Source: Thermoplasmata archaeon (GTDB taxonomy: Archaea > Thermoplasmatota > Thermoplasmata > Lutacidiplasmatales > UBA184). From it: 51,369 bases of DNA. The stretch lies in contig DAHUXZ010000015.1 of assembly GCA_027315455.1 (NCBI GenBank), positions 1 to 51,369 of the forward strand, read 5' to 3'. Shown here one piece after another: positions 16,253 through 25,834 of this stretch. A program made the position numbers and the translations under genes. How positions within the stretch are numbered: the stretch's first letter is position 1; each line of letters begins with the position of its first letter. The notes under the pieces were generated by a model. That model was given only the letters and a program-made list of their open reading frames with translations, had not been told where the DNA came from and made no database searches.

Positions 16253-18016
16253 CTAGCGTCCCCAGAACGGCCCGAGGGCCGCCCGGCGGATCCGCAGCAC
16301 CTCGTCGAGGATCGCGCGCTCCTCACCGGTGAGCTCGGCGGACTGGAGGATCCGGGCCGCCGACTCGGACAGGGCGACGTAGAGGATGTCGCCCGGATGG
16401 AGAGTGCGGCCGACGACGGCCCCGTCGATCGACGCCGCAAGCTCGGTCCCCGCGTCGGCGTGGTCGACGGAATCGCCCTCCTTCTGGAGCGCCTTGAGCA
16501 GCCCGACCTCGGTCCCGTCGGCGCGCATGAGGCGCACTCCGGAGCGCACGGTCCCCCCGATGACCCGGATCCCCACGATCGCGGGCTTCGAGCTGCGGAA
16601 GACGAAGTCCGGCAGGAACTCGACCTTCGCCGGGTGCGCCGTCGCGAGCCGGCGCTCCGCCCCGATCGCCGCGAGCCGCTGGGTCCGCCACGTGGTGTAC
16701 TCCTCGAGGATGCGGTACATCACCTCGCCGCGGAAGATCCGCGGCTCGGTCGCCTTCGGGTCCGGCTGGGCGTCGGGGAGGACGGGGACGTTGAACGCGA
16801 GGATCGCCCGGTGGGTCGGGTCCCTCATCGTCGCGAGCTTGAGGACCATGGCGCGGTGGACGGGGCCGACCTCGGCCTGGTGGATCGGCAGTCCCGCCTG
16901 GCGGCACTCGAACGCGAGCGCCTCGAGGCCGCCGAGGGCGTCGGCGCAGAGCGCGACGCCGCTCTCCGCGAGCTCGGCGACGGGATGGCTCTCCCGGGTC
17001 AGGGCCTCGCGGACCGCCGCAACGTCATCGCCCGGGGCGACGACCTTGAGGAGCCCTCCCGGTACGGCGGCCTCGATCCCCGGGGCCGAGAGGTAGACCC
17101 CGGCCGCCGCGCGCACCTCGGTGGCCGGAGCGAGGCGCAGGGTCCGGCTGCCGTGGCCGCGGGTCGGCTCGGGCCGGTAGAGCCCCCGGACCCGGGCGCT
17201 GAACGGATCGCCGCGCCCGGTGACCAGGAGGTCGTCGCCGACCCGCAGGCGTCCGCGATAGAGGATGATCGAGGAGACCGGGCCGATGCCCCGCTGCTCG
17301 CTGCGCTCGAGGATCGTCGCCTCTCCCCCCTCGGTCACGAGCTCGAGCTCGGTCGTCAGGAACCGCTGCGAGAGGCCGACCAACAGCGCGAGCAGCTCGG
17401 GGATCCCGACCCCGGTCTTCGCCGACACGGGGACGATCCCCACGTTGCGGGTGAAGTCACTGACCCGGTCGAACCGGTCGGCCGAGAAGCCGGCACCGAC
17501 CAGGTCCTCGGCGACGGCGTAGAGGCGTTCGTCGAGCGCCTTGACGAAGTCGGCGCCGCAGCGGCGGGTCTGCTCGGTCAGGGAGATGGGGCCGGTCGGC
17601 CGCCGCCAGCCCGGGAGCAGGTCGATCTTCGTGAGGGCCACGGCGAACGGCGTCTTCTCGTGGCGGAGGATCTGGATCGACTCCCGGGTCTGGGGCATCG
17701 CGCCCTCGCGGGCGTCGATGACGAGGATCGCGAGGTCGGCGAGCGCTCCTCCGCGCCGGCGCAGGGTCTCGAAGGACCGGTGGCCCGGAGTGTCGACGAA
17801 CAAAAGGCCGGGAACGCTGAACCCCTCGGTCCGGACGATCCCCTCGCAGAGCCGGAGGATCGCCGCCTGGGAGACCTCGATCGCCCCGATGTGCTGGGTG
17901 ATCCCGCCCGCCTCCCGCTCGGCGCGACCGGAGCCCGCGATGCGGTCGAGGAGCGTCGTCTTGCCGTGGTCGACGTGGCCGAGGAGCGAGAGGATCGGCT
18001 GCCGCAGCTCGGGCAC
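16253..18016 (-). CDS. infB: Translation initiation factor aIF5B
   Basis: 587 residues, the usual length for archaeal aIF5B, starting at a GTG. The GTPase domain shows G1 GHVDHGKT at 13-20, G3 DTPGH at 75-79 and G4 TKID near 129-132. Domains II, III and IV follow, including the [16 protein letters not shown] strand region and the C-terminal helix ([16 protein letters not shown]) that contacts aIF1A. It promotes subunit joining and initiator tRNA positioning. A CTTTACGG-type TATA box (18038-18046) is centred 26 nt upstream of the GTG, so translation is likely leaderless. No intein is present, although archaeal infB is a known intein site. Confidence 0.95.
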   Translation of the reverse strand: MPELRQPILSLLGHVDHGKTTLLDRIAGSGRAEREAGGITQHIGAIEVSQAAILRLCEGIVRTEGFSVPGLLFVDTPGHRSFETLRRRGGALADLAILVIDAREGAMPQTRESIQILRHEKTPFAVALTKIDLLPGWRRPTGPISLTEQTRRCGADFVKALDERLYAVAEDLVGAGFSADRFDRVSDFTRNVGIVPVSAKTGVGIPELLALLVGLSQRFLTTELELVTEGGEATILERSEQRGIGPVSSIILYRGRLRVGDDLLVTGRGDPFSARVRGLYRPEPTRGHGSRTLRLAPATEVRAAAGVYLSAPGIEAAVPGGLLKVVAPGDDVAAVREALTRESHPVAELAESGVALCADALGGLEALAFECRQAGLPIHQAEVGPVHRAMVLKLATMRDPTHRAILAFNVPVLPDAQPDPKATEPRIFRGEVMYRILEEYTTWRTQRLAAIGAERRLATAHPAKVEFLPDFVFRSSKPAIVGIRVIGGTVRSGVRLMRADGTEVGLLKALQKEGDSVDHADAGTELAASIDGAVVGRTLHPGDILYVALSESAARILQSAELTGEERAILDEVLRIRRAALGPFWGR

Positions 18017-18037
18017 GGGCGTCGCACCTCGTCCGGC

Positions 18038-18046
18038 GCTTTACGG
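18038..18046 (-). promoter_or_regulatory. TATA box of infB
   Basis: Minus-strand CCGTAAAGC is centred 26 nt upstream of the GTG at 18016. It overlaps the last codons and stop of the upstream phosphodiesterase-like gene. Confidence 0.5.
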
Positions 18047-19339
18047 TTTCGCCGCCGGGTCCTCCGCGAGGTCGGTGAACGCCAGGTGGACGAGGGGCAC
18101 GACGAGCTCGTCCGGCTCGAGGCCGCCGTGCGCGCCGAAAAGATGGCGGGTCGGGACCGGCCCCCCCGGGAGCCGGTAGGTGAGTCCGTGCGGGGCCGGG
18201 ACGAGGACGAGGAGGTCCCCGAGACGTTCGGAGATCTCCGGATGGTACGGCGGCGGGCCGAAAAGCCCCTCGGCCAGGGCGGCCTCCATCGTCACGATGC
18301 GGGCCCCGACGGGGAGGTGCGCGGCGACGGCGCGGGCGAGCGCGTCGGCGCGTCCGGGACGGGCGGCGAGGAAACCGGCGCGTCGGTCCCCCGCGAGCGG
18401 TCGGCTCATCTCCGTTACGATCTCGCGGTGCTCCTCCAGCGCGAGCCGCGACGCGAGCGCGCTCGGGACCTGGCCGTGGTCGCCGGTGACGAGCAGCGTC
18501 GTCCGCGCCCGGAGCGACGGCGACAGTCGGCGGGCGACGTGGGAGAGAACGAGCCCCAGCTGCTCGAGCTCGAGGCCGGCGAGCTCGGGGTCCGGTCCCT
18601 TGAGATGCTGGATGGTGTCGAGGCCATCCCAGTAGAGGAAGACCGCCGGGGGCGGGCTCGGCCGCTCGAGGACCCCGCGAAGCTCGTCCGCGAGGTCGGT
18701 GAGTGTCGCGTAGCCCACGTACTCCGCGCCGTCGTAGAGGAGCCGCGTGAACCCCGAGCCGAGGAACCGGTCGCGGGACACCGCAATCGCGCTCAGCCCG
18801 CGTCGGAACAGCGTCGGAGCGCCGGAGACGTCCGAGGGCGACCAGGTCGGGCCGACGAGCAGGTCGGCGCCGGGCAGCCCGGTCGGCGTCATCCGCAGGA
18901 GATCCGCCACCACCCCGAACCGGGGGAGGTACTGGCGGTAGCCGATCAGGCCGTGCCGGGCCGGCGGGACCCCGGTCGAAAGGGAGGCGAGGGCCGCGGT
19001 GGTCGTCGTCGGGAACACCGAGGTGATCGGGCGGGCGTGCCGGTCCCAGAGCGCCGCGCGCGCCGAGCCGCCCTTCACCCACGCTCCGAGCGTCGACCAT
19101 CCGAGCCCGTCGATCAGGAACAGCACGACGGGCCCCTCGGCCCGACGACCCCCGAACGGGTCGAGCGGGGCGGCCAGCGGGGGGGAGAGCGGTGGCTCGC
19201 CGTCCGAGCCGCCGCCGGCGGCCCGGTGGACGGAGACCGCGAGGTTGACGAGCGATCGCCCGTCGTACGCGGGGAGGGGGAGGCCGAGGGGCGACCGGGG
19301 GACGACCAGGTCGGAAATCTCGGCCGCCCGATGGCTCAC
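18041..19339 (-). CDS. Alkaline-phosphatase-superfamily phosphodiesterase/nucleotide pyrophosphatase-like protein
   Basis: About 432 residues from a GTG at 19339 that overlaps the stop of the preceding gene (GTGA). The type I phosphodiesterase fold is recognisable. [15 protein letters not shown] gives the first metal-binding Asp. [19 protein letters not shown] carries the threonine nucleophile region. Further metal ligands are in [14 protein letters not shown] and LLVTGDHGQ, and a final His in [16 protein letters not shown]. No signal peptide is seen, so it is probably cytoplasmic. The substrate (nucleotide-sugar, phospholipid or diphosphate) is not apparent. It is the last gene of the TauE-DUF1634-phosphodiesterase run. 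Confidence 0.8.
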   Translation of the reverse strand: MSHRAAEISDLVVPRSPLGLPLPAYDGRSLVNLAVSVHRAAGGGSDGEPPLSPPLAAPLDPFGGRRAEGPVVLFLIDGLGWSTLGAWVKGGSARAALWDRHARPITSVFPTTTTAALASLSTGVPPARHGLIGYRQYLPRFGVVADLLRMTPTGLPGADLLVGPTWSPSDVSGAPTLFRRGLSAIAVSRDRFLGSGFTRLLYDGAEYVGYATLTDLADELRGVLERPSPPPAVFLYWDGLDTIQHLKGPDPELAGLELEQLGLVLSHVARRLSPSLRARTTLLVTGDHGQVPSALASRLALEEHREIVTEMSRPLAGDRRAGFLAARPGRADALARAVAAHLPVGARIVTMEAALAEGLFGPPPYHPEISERLGDLLVLVPAPHGLTYRLPGGPVPTRHLFGAHGGLEPDELVVPLVHLAFTDLAEDPAAKP

Positions 19340-19740
19340 GCGATGACCCCCACCACGACGCTCAGCACCAGCACGGTGAGGACGGTGATCGTCAGCCACA
19401 TGAACTGACGGTCTCCCGACGCCGAGAACAACGCGACCGAGATCACCACGCGCGAGACCGGCGTCAGGACGAGGACGAGGAGGCCCAGAAGGAGGAAATC
19501 GAACGGGGCGAGGTGGGCGACTCCCGACACGAGGCCGACGAGGCTGAAGGTGGTCGACGGGGTCATGAGGTTCGGCCCGCCCCGGAATGCGACGAGGATC
19601 ATGCCGATGATCACGAGGATCACGGCGAGCACGGTTCCCCCGCGGAGGGCCCGGCTGACGAGCCCCTGCAACCCTTGCGGGACCCCGCGCTCCTCCGGCC
19701 GCAGGGACCTCGGTTTGGCCGGGCCGTCGTCGTCGGGCAT
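19336..19740 (-). CDS. DUF1634-family membrane protein
   Basis: 134 residues from the ATG at 19740, preceded by a GGGTGAGCGAG ribosome-binding stretch; an ATG at 19758 would overlap the upstream gene by 13 nt. Three hydrophobic spans are visible: TVLAVILVIIGMILVAF, then FDFLLLGLLVLVLTPVSRV, then LTITVLTVLVLSVVVGVI, as in DUF1634 proteins. Genes of this family are regularly placed next to TauE/SafE transporters, and the same pairing is seen here with 5 bp between the genes. It is probably a small accessory subunit of the transporter; function is inferred only from linkage. Confidence 0.8.
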   Translation of the reverse strand: MPDDDGPAKPRSLRPEERGVPQGLQGLVSRALRGGTVLAVILVIIGMILVAFRGGPNLMTPSTTFSLVGLVSGVAHLAPFDFLLLGLLVLVLTPVSRVVISVALFSASGDRQFMWLTITVLTVLVLSVVVGVIA

Positions 19741-19745
19741 CTCGC

Positions 19746-20630
19746 TCACCCGAGCCATCCGACGCCCCGGGCCAGCATCAGGAGCGCGGCGAGGACCAGG
19801 ATCCCGACGAAGAGCGCCTTGAGACCGTGGACGGGGGCGCGGAACTGGTGGCGGCTCGCGAGGAGGCTCCCCGCGAGGGTGCCGAGGCTCACGGGGGCGG
19901 CGATGCCGAGGTAGACGTCGCCGGCGAACAGGTAGATGAGCGCCCCGGCCGAGGCGGTGACCCCGATCATGAACGTCGAGGTCGCGCTCGCCGCCCGCAT
20001 CGGGAGGTTCATGAGCGCGTTCATCGCGGGTACGTTGAACACCCCGCCGCCGACCCCGAGCAGCCCCGACGCGGCCCCCGAGACCCCGGCCAGCGCGAGG
20101 CCGGTCCCGCTGCGGGTGACATGGTAGTCGACGTCCCGGCCCGTGCGGACGTCGTAGTAGCTGCCCGAGAGCCGGAACCGCGCCGAGAGACGGTCCGGCG
20201 GAAGGTCGGGACGGGTGTCGACGCGCCGGGTCAGGTACATGGCGAGGGCCGCGAGCAGGACCACGGGGACGAAAGCGAGGATCAGGATCTCCCCGTGGGC
20301 GGCGAGGATCGTGACCGAGACGATGGCCCCGACGAGCCCGCCGATCGCCGTCGCGATCTCGAGGAACATGCCGATGCGCAGGTTGGTGAGCCCCTCCTCC
20401 ACGAACGTCGACGCGGCGCCGCACGACGTCGCGATGACGGAGACGAGGCTCGCGGCGATGGCGATGTGGATCTCCACGCCGAAGATCAGGACGAGCGCGG
20501 GGACCATGAACAGGCCGCCCCCGAGACCGAGCAGGGTGCCGAGGGCCCCCGCGGCGAACGAGACCAGGATGAGCAGGGCGAAGGCGACCAGGATCTGGGT
20601 TCCGCCGCTGAGGTCTAAGTAGGGAAGCAT
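19746..20630 (-). CDS. TauE/SafE-family anion permease
   Basis: 294 residues with about eight membrane spans in two homologous halves. The first half has the GALGTLLGLGGGLFMVPAL motif and the second GAASGLLGVGGGVFNVPAM, the repeated Gly-rich pattern of TauE/SafE transporters. The family moves sulfite, sulfonates or organic anions across the membrane; the direction and substrate here are unknown. A TTAAGTAG box about 34 nt upstream lies within the end of the dpo4 gene, so the permease probably has its own promoter and leads the TauE-DUF1634-phosphodiesterase operon. Confidence 0.88.
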   Translation of the reverse strand: MLPYLDLSGGTQILVAFALLILVSFAAGALGTLLGLGGGLFMVPALVLIFGVEIHIAIAASLVSVIATSCGAASTFVEEGLTNLRIGMFLEIATAIGGLVGAIVSVTILAAHGEILILAFVPVVLLAALAMYLTRRVDTRPDLPPDRLSARFRLSGSYYDVRTGRDVDYHVTRSGTGLALAGVSGAASGLLGVGGGVFNVPAMNALMNLPMRAASATSTFMIGVTASAGALIYLFAGDVYLGIAAPVSLGTLAGSLLASRHQFRAPVHGLKALFVGILVLAALLMLARGVGWLG

Positions 20631-20659
20631 TCCAGAATCCCCCGCGTAGCCGAACCGGG

Positions 20660-21802
20660 CTACTTAACGGTAAGCGCCGTCCCTGCGCCGAACTCGTCAA
20701 GCCGGCGCTGGCGGGCCTCCTCCGCGACCAAGCGCTCCGCCCCGACCGACAGGGCCCGGACCGCCCGCCCCCGCCCCCGTCCCTCGGCGGCCCGGATCTC
20801 GTAGAGGAGGCGGGCGGCCGTCGTGGCGAGGGCGGCCGGGCCGGACTGGGCCGAGGGGAAGGAGCGGCTGCGCTGGACCCGGTCGAAGTCCGACCATCGG
20901 ACCGCGAGCGTGACGGTCTGGTAACGGAGGTGCTCGCTCGCGAGCGACGCCGCAAGGCCGACGGCGAGGGCCTCGACCTCCCGCGCGAGCTCGTCGGGAT
21001 CGGCGGAGTCGGCCGACAGCGTCCGGGCGGCGCTGCGCGAGCGCGGTCCGTGCTCCTCCTCGACCTCCGGGGCGGGATCCCCCCGTGCGAGGCGCCGAAG
21101 CTCCTCCCCGAAGCCTCCCAGCTGCGCCCGCAGGACGGCGCCCGGGGCCTCCGCGAGCGCACCGATCGTCGCGGCCCCGAGCGACTCGAGCACCGCCCGC
21201 GTCTTGGGCCCGACCCCGGGGATCGCGCCGACCGGTAACGGCGCGAGGAACGCGGCGATCCGGTCGGGGGGCACGACGACGATGCCCCCCGGCTTCGCGC
21301 GGTCGCTCGCGATCTTCGCGACGGTGCGGTGGGTCGCGACCCCGAGCGAGGCGGGAAGGCCGAGCTCCGAGGTCAGCGCGTCCTTGAGCTCGCGGGCGAA
21401 CCGTTCCGCGCCGGCGGCGTCGGCGACCGGGCAGTCGACGGCCGCCTCGTCGATGCTCAGGGCGACCACCCGCGGGGAATGCCGCCGCAGAAGGGCCCGC
21501 ACGGATTCGGCCATCCGCTCGTAGCGGGGGAAATCCGCCGGGAGCCACACGGCCTCCGGGCAGAGCCGGGCGGCGAGCGCGGCCGGCTGGGCGCTATGGA
21601 TGCCGAACGCCCTCGCCTCGTAGGAGGCGGAGAGGACGACCCCGCGCGTCGGGCCGAGCGTGGGGTCCGGTCCCACGATCACGGGGCGGCCCACGAGGTC
21701 CGGCCGCGAGGTGAGCTCGCAGGAGACGTAGTAGGCGTCCATGTCGACGTAGACGACCCACCGGGGCGCCCCCGTAGGCTCCGGGTCCGGCAGGGCCGGC
21801 AT
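20660..21802 (-). CDS. dpo4: Y-family DNA polymerase IV (Dpo4)
   Basis: About 380 residues from the ATG at 21802. Minus-strand CCCTAAGGG at about 21824-21832 is centred 26 nt upstream, so a leaderless start is likely; a GTG at 21817 would add five residues. Catalytic motifs are VVYVDMDAYY and VVALSIDEAAVD in the palm, with SYEARAFGI in the fingers, followed by a thumb helix-hairpin-helix (GAIPGVGPKTRAVLESLG) and the little-finger domain. The C-terminus carries QRRLDEF, a PCNA-interacting peptide (QxxLxxF). It performs translesion synthesis past damaged bases. Confidence 0.93.
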   Translation of the reverse strand: MPALPDPEPTGAPRWVVYVDMDAYYVSCELTSRPDLVGRPVIVGPDPTLGPTRGVVLSASYEARAFGIHSAQPAALAARLCPEAVWLPADFPRYERMAESVRALLRRHSPRVVALSIDEAAVDCPVADAAGAERFARELKDALTSELGLPASLGVATHRTVAKIASDRAKPGGIVVVPPDRIAAFLAPLPVGAIPGVGPKTRAVLESLGAATIGALAEAPGAVLRAQLGGFGEELRRLARGDPAPEVEEEHGPRSRSAARTLSADSADPDELAREVEALAVGLAASLASEHLRYQTVTLAVRWSDFDRVQRSRSFPSAQSGPAALATTAARLLYEIRAAEGRGRGRAVRALSVGAERLVAEEARQRRLDEFGAGTALTVK

Positions 21803-21854
21803 GGCCGGTCGAGGCACCGGCGCCCTTAGGGCTTCGCTGCCGACCCGCGCGCCC

Positions 21855-22577
21855 CTATCGGCCGAAGTCGACGGCCTTCGCGTCCACGGCGATGCCGTGC
21901 TCGCCGATCGCGTAGGGCTGGACGCTGCGCGCGTGGCGGGTGCGGCGCATCTTGAGGATGCGCAGCGACAGGCCGACCTGGCGTCCGTCGGCGGCGGTGT
22001 TGTAGCCGAGGAGGATGACCCCGTCGGCGACGTACTCGGAGAGCCCGTCGCGCGAGACCCCGGGGTGCTGCGGGTCCGCCTCGGCGGTGAGGACCGTCGT
22101 CGCGCCGGCCCCCCGGCACGCCTCGGCGAGGGCGAAGAGCGTCGCGCGTCGCGCCGGTTCGTCGTCGCTCAGCATGTTGAGCAGGGAGACCGAGTCGACG
22201 ACGATCCTCCGCGCCCCGAGGGCCTTGAGCTCCTTGCCGATCTCGCCCTGGATGCGGTGGAGGTTCGAATGCGTCTCCTTCGGGTCGAGCCGGAGGATCT
22301 TGAGCTTCCCGTCCTTCTCCGCGGCGTCCACGGGCCAGCCGAACTGCCGGGCGCTCGCGAGGAGGGCGGGGGCGTCCTCCTCGAGGGAAAGGTAGACTCC
22401 CACCTCGCCGCGCGCGAGGCCGGCGGCGAGGAACTGGAGACCGAAGCACGTCTTGCCGGTGCCGGGAAGGCCGGTGACCAGGACGACGTGCCCCGGGGGA
22501 AAGCCCCCCTCGAGCATCTCGTCCAGGCCGCCGATGCCGGTCGGCACTCGGGAGCCGGTCGCGCTAGACTCGCTCAT
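21855..22577 (-). CDS. KaiC-like RecA-fold ATPase (single domain)
   Basis: 240 residues. It opens with the KaiC/RadA pattern VPTGIGGLDEMLEGGFPPG, followed by an intact Walker A GLPGTGKT at residues 36-43, a catalytic Glu pair in SLEED, and Walker B in RRIVVDSVSLLN. Single-domain KaiC-like proteins in archaea act as signalling ATPases, often with partners, and have been linked to motility and stress control; the role here is unknown. It overlaps the upstream KaiC-like gene by 14 nt, so the two products probably work together. Confidence 0.88.
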   Translation of the reverse strand: MSESSATGSRVPTGIGGLDEMLEGGFPPGHVVLVTGLPGTGKTCFGLQFLAAGLARGEVGVYLSLEEDAPALLASARQFGWPVDAAEKDGKLKILRLDPKETHSNLHRIQGEIGKELKALGARRIVVDSVSLLNMLSDDEPARRATLFALAEACRGAGATTVLTAEADPQHPGVSRDGLSEYVADGVILLGYNTAADGRQVGLSLRILKMRRTRHARSVQPYAIGEHGIAVDAKAVDFGR

Positions 22578-23484
22578 ACTGCGTGGTCACCAACCCGCTC
22601 ACGTTGCTGATGCGGATCACGAACCGCCCCTGGTGCTCCGGCGGGACGCGCGAGAGCACGGGCATGAACTTCTCGATGAGCATCGAGCGCTGCCGGTGGG
22701 AGTGGAGGGGGCTCGCGGTCCACATGAACGACAGCACGCCGTCGACGGAGTCGTAGAGCGCCTGCTCGCTCGCGGCCGGGACGACGCCGCGCGAGAGGAG
22801 GAGGTAGACGAGGCCGCCCCAGCTCTTGGCCTTGCGACGAAGGCCCTTGACGAGCGTGAGCATCTCCTCGGGGTCGACCCCGCGCCGGACGAGAAGGTCC
22901 GTCAACGAGTCGACGATGACGAGCTGGTCCGGCCCGCTCGCTTCGACCGCCTCGGCCAGCGCCCCGAGCGCATTCGAGGATCGGCGGGGCCCCGCGGCCA
23001 TCGTGGAGAGGAGCGGGCTCTCGAGGGCGGACCACGACGGGGGCACGACCGAGTCGGCGAAGTACGACGGGGAGAGGTCGTGGAAGGTGAGGTGACGGGC
23101 GAGGACCTTGCCGTAGTCCTCGTCGAACGCCCCGTCGACCTCGCGGAGGACCTGCGCCTTCGACCGGGTGAGGCTCACGTAGGCGACCCCCTTCGGATAG
23201 ACGTAGTCGCCCCGGGTCGTGCCGAGGTGGAACGGGTGCATCGCCGGGTCGTCCTGGTGGAGCATCAGCTGGGCGGCGCTGGTGAGCGCGAACTCCTGGT
23301 GCCCGGCCCCGGCCTCGCCGGCGAGGAGGACGACGGACCCGAGGGGGAGCCCCCCGCTCAGGTGGTCGAAGTCCGGCACCCCGGTCGGGACCCGGTCGGG
23401 AACGACCGGAGCGGGCCCGGCCGCGGCCGGGTACGCGGGGCGCCCGATCGGCGCGATCCAAGGGCGGGGGGCGTCGATGGCCAT
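22564..23484 (-). CDS. KaiC-like RecA-fold protein with degenerate Walker A
   Basis: 306 residues. It starts with the same VPTGVPDFDHLSGGLPLGSVV element as KaiC-like ATPases, but the P-loop reads GEAGAGHQEF (56-65): the essential Lys is His and the following Ser/Thr is Gln. Walker B (QLVIVDSLTDLL) is retained. It resembles the haloarchaeal HTR-like proteins, which also have altered P-loops. ATP hydrolysis is therefore doubtful, and a regulatory or sensor role for the intact partner encoded immediately downstream is likely. A TCTAATACG TATA-like box about 38 nt upstream lies in the 3' end of truD, and a GGAGG motif abuts the start codon. Confidence 0.82.
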   Translation of the reverse strand: MAIDAPRPWIAPIGRPAYPAAAGPAPVVPDRVPTGVPDFDHLSGGLPLGSVVLLAGEAGAGHQEFALTSAAQLMLHQDDPAMHPFHLGTTRGDYVYPKGVAYVSLTRSKAQVLREVDGAFDEDYGKVLARHLTFHDLSPSYFADSVVPPSWSALESPLLSTMAAGPRRSSNALGALAEAVEASGPDQLVIVDSLTDLLVRRGVDPEEMLTLVKGLRRKAKSWGGLVYLLLSRGVVPAASEQALYDSVDGVLSFMWTASPLHSHRQRSMLIEKFMPVLSRVPPEHQGRFVIRISNVSGLVTTQYERV

Positions 23485-23514
23485 GGCCTCCGTATCGGGG
23501 GTGCGTGGCGAGAC

Positions 23515-24879
23515 TCACGTATTAGAAAACTGGCCTCGACTGGCGCTGGCCGCGCTGCCGGCCTTCAGGAACTCGCGCAGGAGGACCGTCGCATACGCGC
23601 CCTTCGGGAGGGCAAAGACGAACTCGACGGACCCGGTCGGGTCCTCCGTCGAGGGCGCGGAATGCGCCAGGGCGATGGGAGGCAGCGGTAGCCAGACCGG
23701 CCGCCACGCACCGAGGCTCGCGATCTCGGGGAACTTCGGAAGGCGGAAGTCCGCGCGCTCGACGCCTTCCTCGGCGAGGAGGCCCCCGAGGATCTCCCCC
23801 GGGATCCCGGTCAGCTCCGGGGTCTCCATCCCGACCAGCGGTCCGGCGAGGCGGGCCCGGGACCGCTGGACGAGCTCCCGTGCCTCGGGGAGGTTGTCCG
23901 CGCTCACGGGGATGGGGTCGAGGCTGGGCACGGTCCCGTCCCTCGCCACCCGGAGAAGATGGTCGCCCTCGACCGGCGCGGTCAGCGACACCCCCATCGC
24001 GAACCGCCGGCTCACCCAGCGGTTGAACAGGAGGGCCTGGAAGGCGTGGACGAACAGCATCCGGAGCTCCCGGGAGAGGGCGCGGAGCGCCCGCTCCGGC
24101 GGCTGGCCGCGGGCGAGGTGGTCGAGCATCTGCCGCTCGAACCTATAGTGCGGCGGGAACTCGGCCAGGGCCCGGACCGCGTCGTGGGAGGCGGCGTACG
24201 CGCGCCGCGCGGCATCGCCGACGGACTCCGGGCCGGGAGGGATCTCGGCGAGGTAGATCTCCACCGCGCGGGCCGGGTCGTCGTGCACGAGGGCCCGGCC
24301 GACCTCGTGGGTGATCGGGCGCACCTCGCCGAAGCGCTGGGGCCCGAAGAGATTCGCGAACCCGCCGAGCCGGCGCAGCTCGTCGTGGACCGCCGCGACC
24401 CGGAAGGGGGCGTCGTCGGGGGCCCCCGGAGCGAGGCGCGCACGGATGGCGAAGGCGTTGCCGAAGTGGTGGCCCAGGACGAGGCCGTCGCGCGCGCGGT
24501 AGCTCTCCAGGACCGTCGCCCCCGGCAGATCGATCGGTCCGGACGGCGGGGTCCCCCGGTAGGAGACGAGCCGCTCGGCGACGGCGCGGCGGTCCTTGGT
24601 CCCCGCCCAGGAGAGCGCGTGGGGACGGAGGCCGAGGCGCCCGGCGAGCCGCTGGGCGAGCTCGTGCTGTTCCCAGTCCCGGCTCGCGATGCGCAGGACG
24701 GTGAACGCCCCGTCGGGGTCCGGGCGCGGGTAGAGGGAGATCTCGGTCACCCGGAAGTCCTCGGGGGTCCCCTTGAGGGTGGCGTCGAGCCCGGGGGCTT
24801 CCGTCACGTAGAACTCGAGGCCCAAGGCCTGCTCGCGGTCGGGGGGGAGGGGGCGCGACGGCTCCACGCCCGCGGTCAC
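23515..24879 (-). CDS. truD: tRNA pseudouridine(13) synthase TruD
   Basis: 454 residues from a GTG. The family motifs are visible: WAGTKDRRA with the catalytic Asp96, the GGFANLFGPQRFG segment that marks TruD, and the inserted TRUD domain (about 160-370) between two halves of the catalytic domain. Archaeal members modify U13, and in some cases other sites of tRNA. The start faces the conserved gene at 24933 across a 53-bp divergent spacer that contains one A/T-rich patch (CTTTTC near 24897-24902), probably a shared promoter region. Confidence 0.93.
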   Translation of the reverse strand: MTAGVEPSRPLPPDREQALGLEFYVTEAPGLDATLKGTPEDFRVTEISLYPRPDPDGAFTVLRIASRDWEQHELAQRLAGRLGLRPHALSWAGTKDRRAVAERLVSYRGTPPSGPIDLPGATVLESYRARDGLVLGHHFGNAFAIRARLAPGAPDDAPFRVAAVHDELRRLGGFANLFGPQRFGEVRPITHEVGRALVHDDPARAVEIYLAEIPPGPESVGDAARRAYAASHDAVRALAEFPPHYRFERQMLDHLARGQPPERALRALSRELRMLFVHAFQALLFNRWVSRRFAMGVSLTAPVEGDHLLRVARDGTVPSLDPIPVSADNLPEARELVQRSRARLAGPLVGMETPELTGIPGEILGGLLAEEGVERADFRLPKFPEIASLGAWRPVWLPLPPIALAHSAPSTEDPTGSVEFVFALPKGAYATVLLREFLKAGSAASASRGQFSNT

Positions 24880-24932
24880 CGCCGAGGGCTCATCCGCTTT
24901 TCCCGCCCCCGTGCCGACCGCTCACAACGACT

Positions 24933-25439
24933 ATGAGCCGACCTTCCCTCCCACGTCCTCGGATGATCCAGGCCACGGCCCGGGTGCTGCAGAACGTCGT
25001 GGAGATCAAGCTCGCCCAGGAGACCTGGGTCTGCCGCCCGGTCGCGAACATCCAGAGCCCGATCGTCCGGCGGATCGCGGAGCTGTTCTCGACGGTCTAC
25101 GAGACCTACCGATCGACCGCCCCGGACGAGGTCCGCTCGACGGTGAGCTACCATCCGAAACGGGACGAGATCATCATCCAGACCGGGGAGCAGAAGTGGA
25201 GGACCCACTCGAGCTCCTTCGGCCCGATGACGTTCGAGTACGGCGGGCTGAACTACGCCGTCCACGAGAAGCTCACCGGCCGCTTCACGATCGTCCGCGA
25301 GGAGAAGGTCCTCGCGACCGGGGAGCTCGGCTTCCGGACCTGCACGGTCCGGGACGCCCCGGCCGAGGTCGAGGAACTGCTGGCGAACCTGGCCCTCGGC
25401 TACCTCATCCGCAATCTCTTCTGGGAGATGCTCCGCTGA
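24933..25439 (+). CDS. Conserved archaeal protein, possible LURP-one/tubby-like fold
   Basis: 168 residues; a second ATG at 24963 is also possible. No membrane span or signal is seen. The middle of the protein has the strand pattern FEYGGLNYAVHEKLTGRF, then TIVREEKVLATGELGF, reminiscent of the beta-barrel of LURP-one or scramblase-like proteins. It ends in a helix of Leu/Glu repeats (EVEELLANLALGYLIRNLFWEML). This fold assignment is tentative. The gene is divergent from truD and stands alone; the region behind it leads into the surface-protein pseudogene. Its composition fits the host, so it is a native gene. Confidence 0.7.
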   Translation: MSRPSLPRPRMIQATARVLQNVVEIKLAQETWVCRPVANIQSPIVRRIAELFSTVYETYRSTAPDEVRSTVSYHPKRDEIIIQTGEQKWRTHSSSFGPMTFEYGGLNYAVHEKLTGRFTIVREEKVLATGELGFRTCTVRDAPAEVEELLANLALGYLIRNLFWEMLR

Positions 25440-25825
25440 CGCAACGCCGGGCCCGGCTCCGACGCTCGGGTCCCCCGGGGTGACCGGCCGCGCCTTAACC
25501 GCCGTGGGCGGCCTCCGGTCCGGCTCGCGACCGACCGGCCCGCGATCAGAAGCCGGTGTCGCCCGGCGGCTCCGCGGGCGCGGAGTCCTCTAGAACGGTC
25601 GGGGACGGGGCCCCCGCTTCGAACTCCTCCGCGGGCGCTCGCGCCCCCGCTCCGGGGGAACGGCGGCGGACGAGGAGCACGACGACGGCGATCGCCAGGA
25701 CGCCGACCGAGATGGACAGGGCGTCGAGGAGGCCGTTCGGGAGGATCGAGGACCCCGGGCCCGCGCCGGCGGCCGGCTCGCGCTGGTCAGGGCGAGGCTC
25801 ACGGAGGCCCGAGCGACGACATCGA

Positions 25826-25834
25826 CCCCCCCCC
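25826..25834 (+). repeat. C9 homopolymer in the surface-protein pseudogene
   Basis: Nine consecutive C (nine G in the coding sense) lie exactly where the reading frame of the last Ig-like repeat changes. Such tracts slip during replication and are also error-prone in sequencing. Confidence 0.7.

Noticed and set aside
16253-18016. Intein in aIF5B
   Set aside because: The GTPase motifs are contiguous and the length is normal, so no intein is present.
16397-19408. A 1003-codon open frame on the plus strand
   Set aside because: It is antisense to aIF5B and the phosphodiesterase-like gene, has biased Asp/Glu/Arg composition and no recognisable motif.
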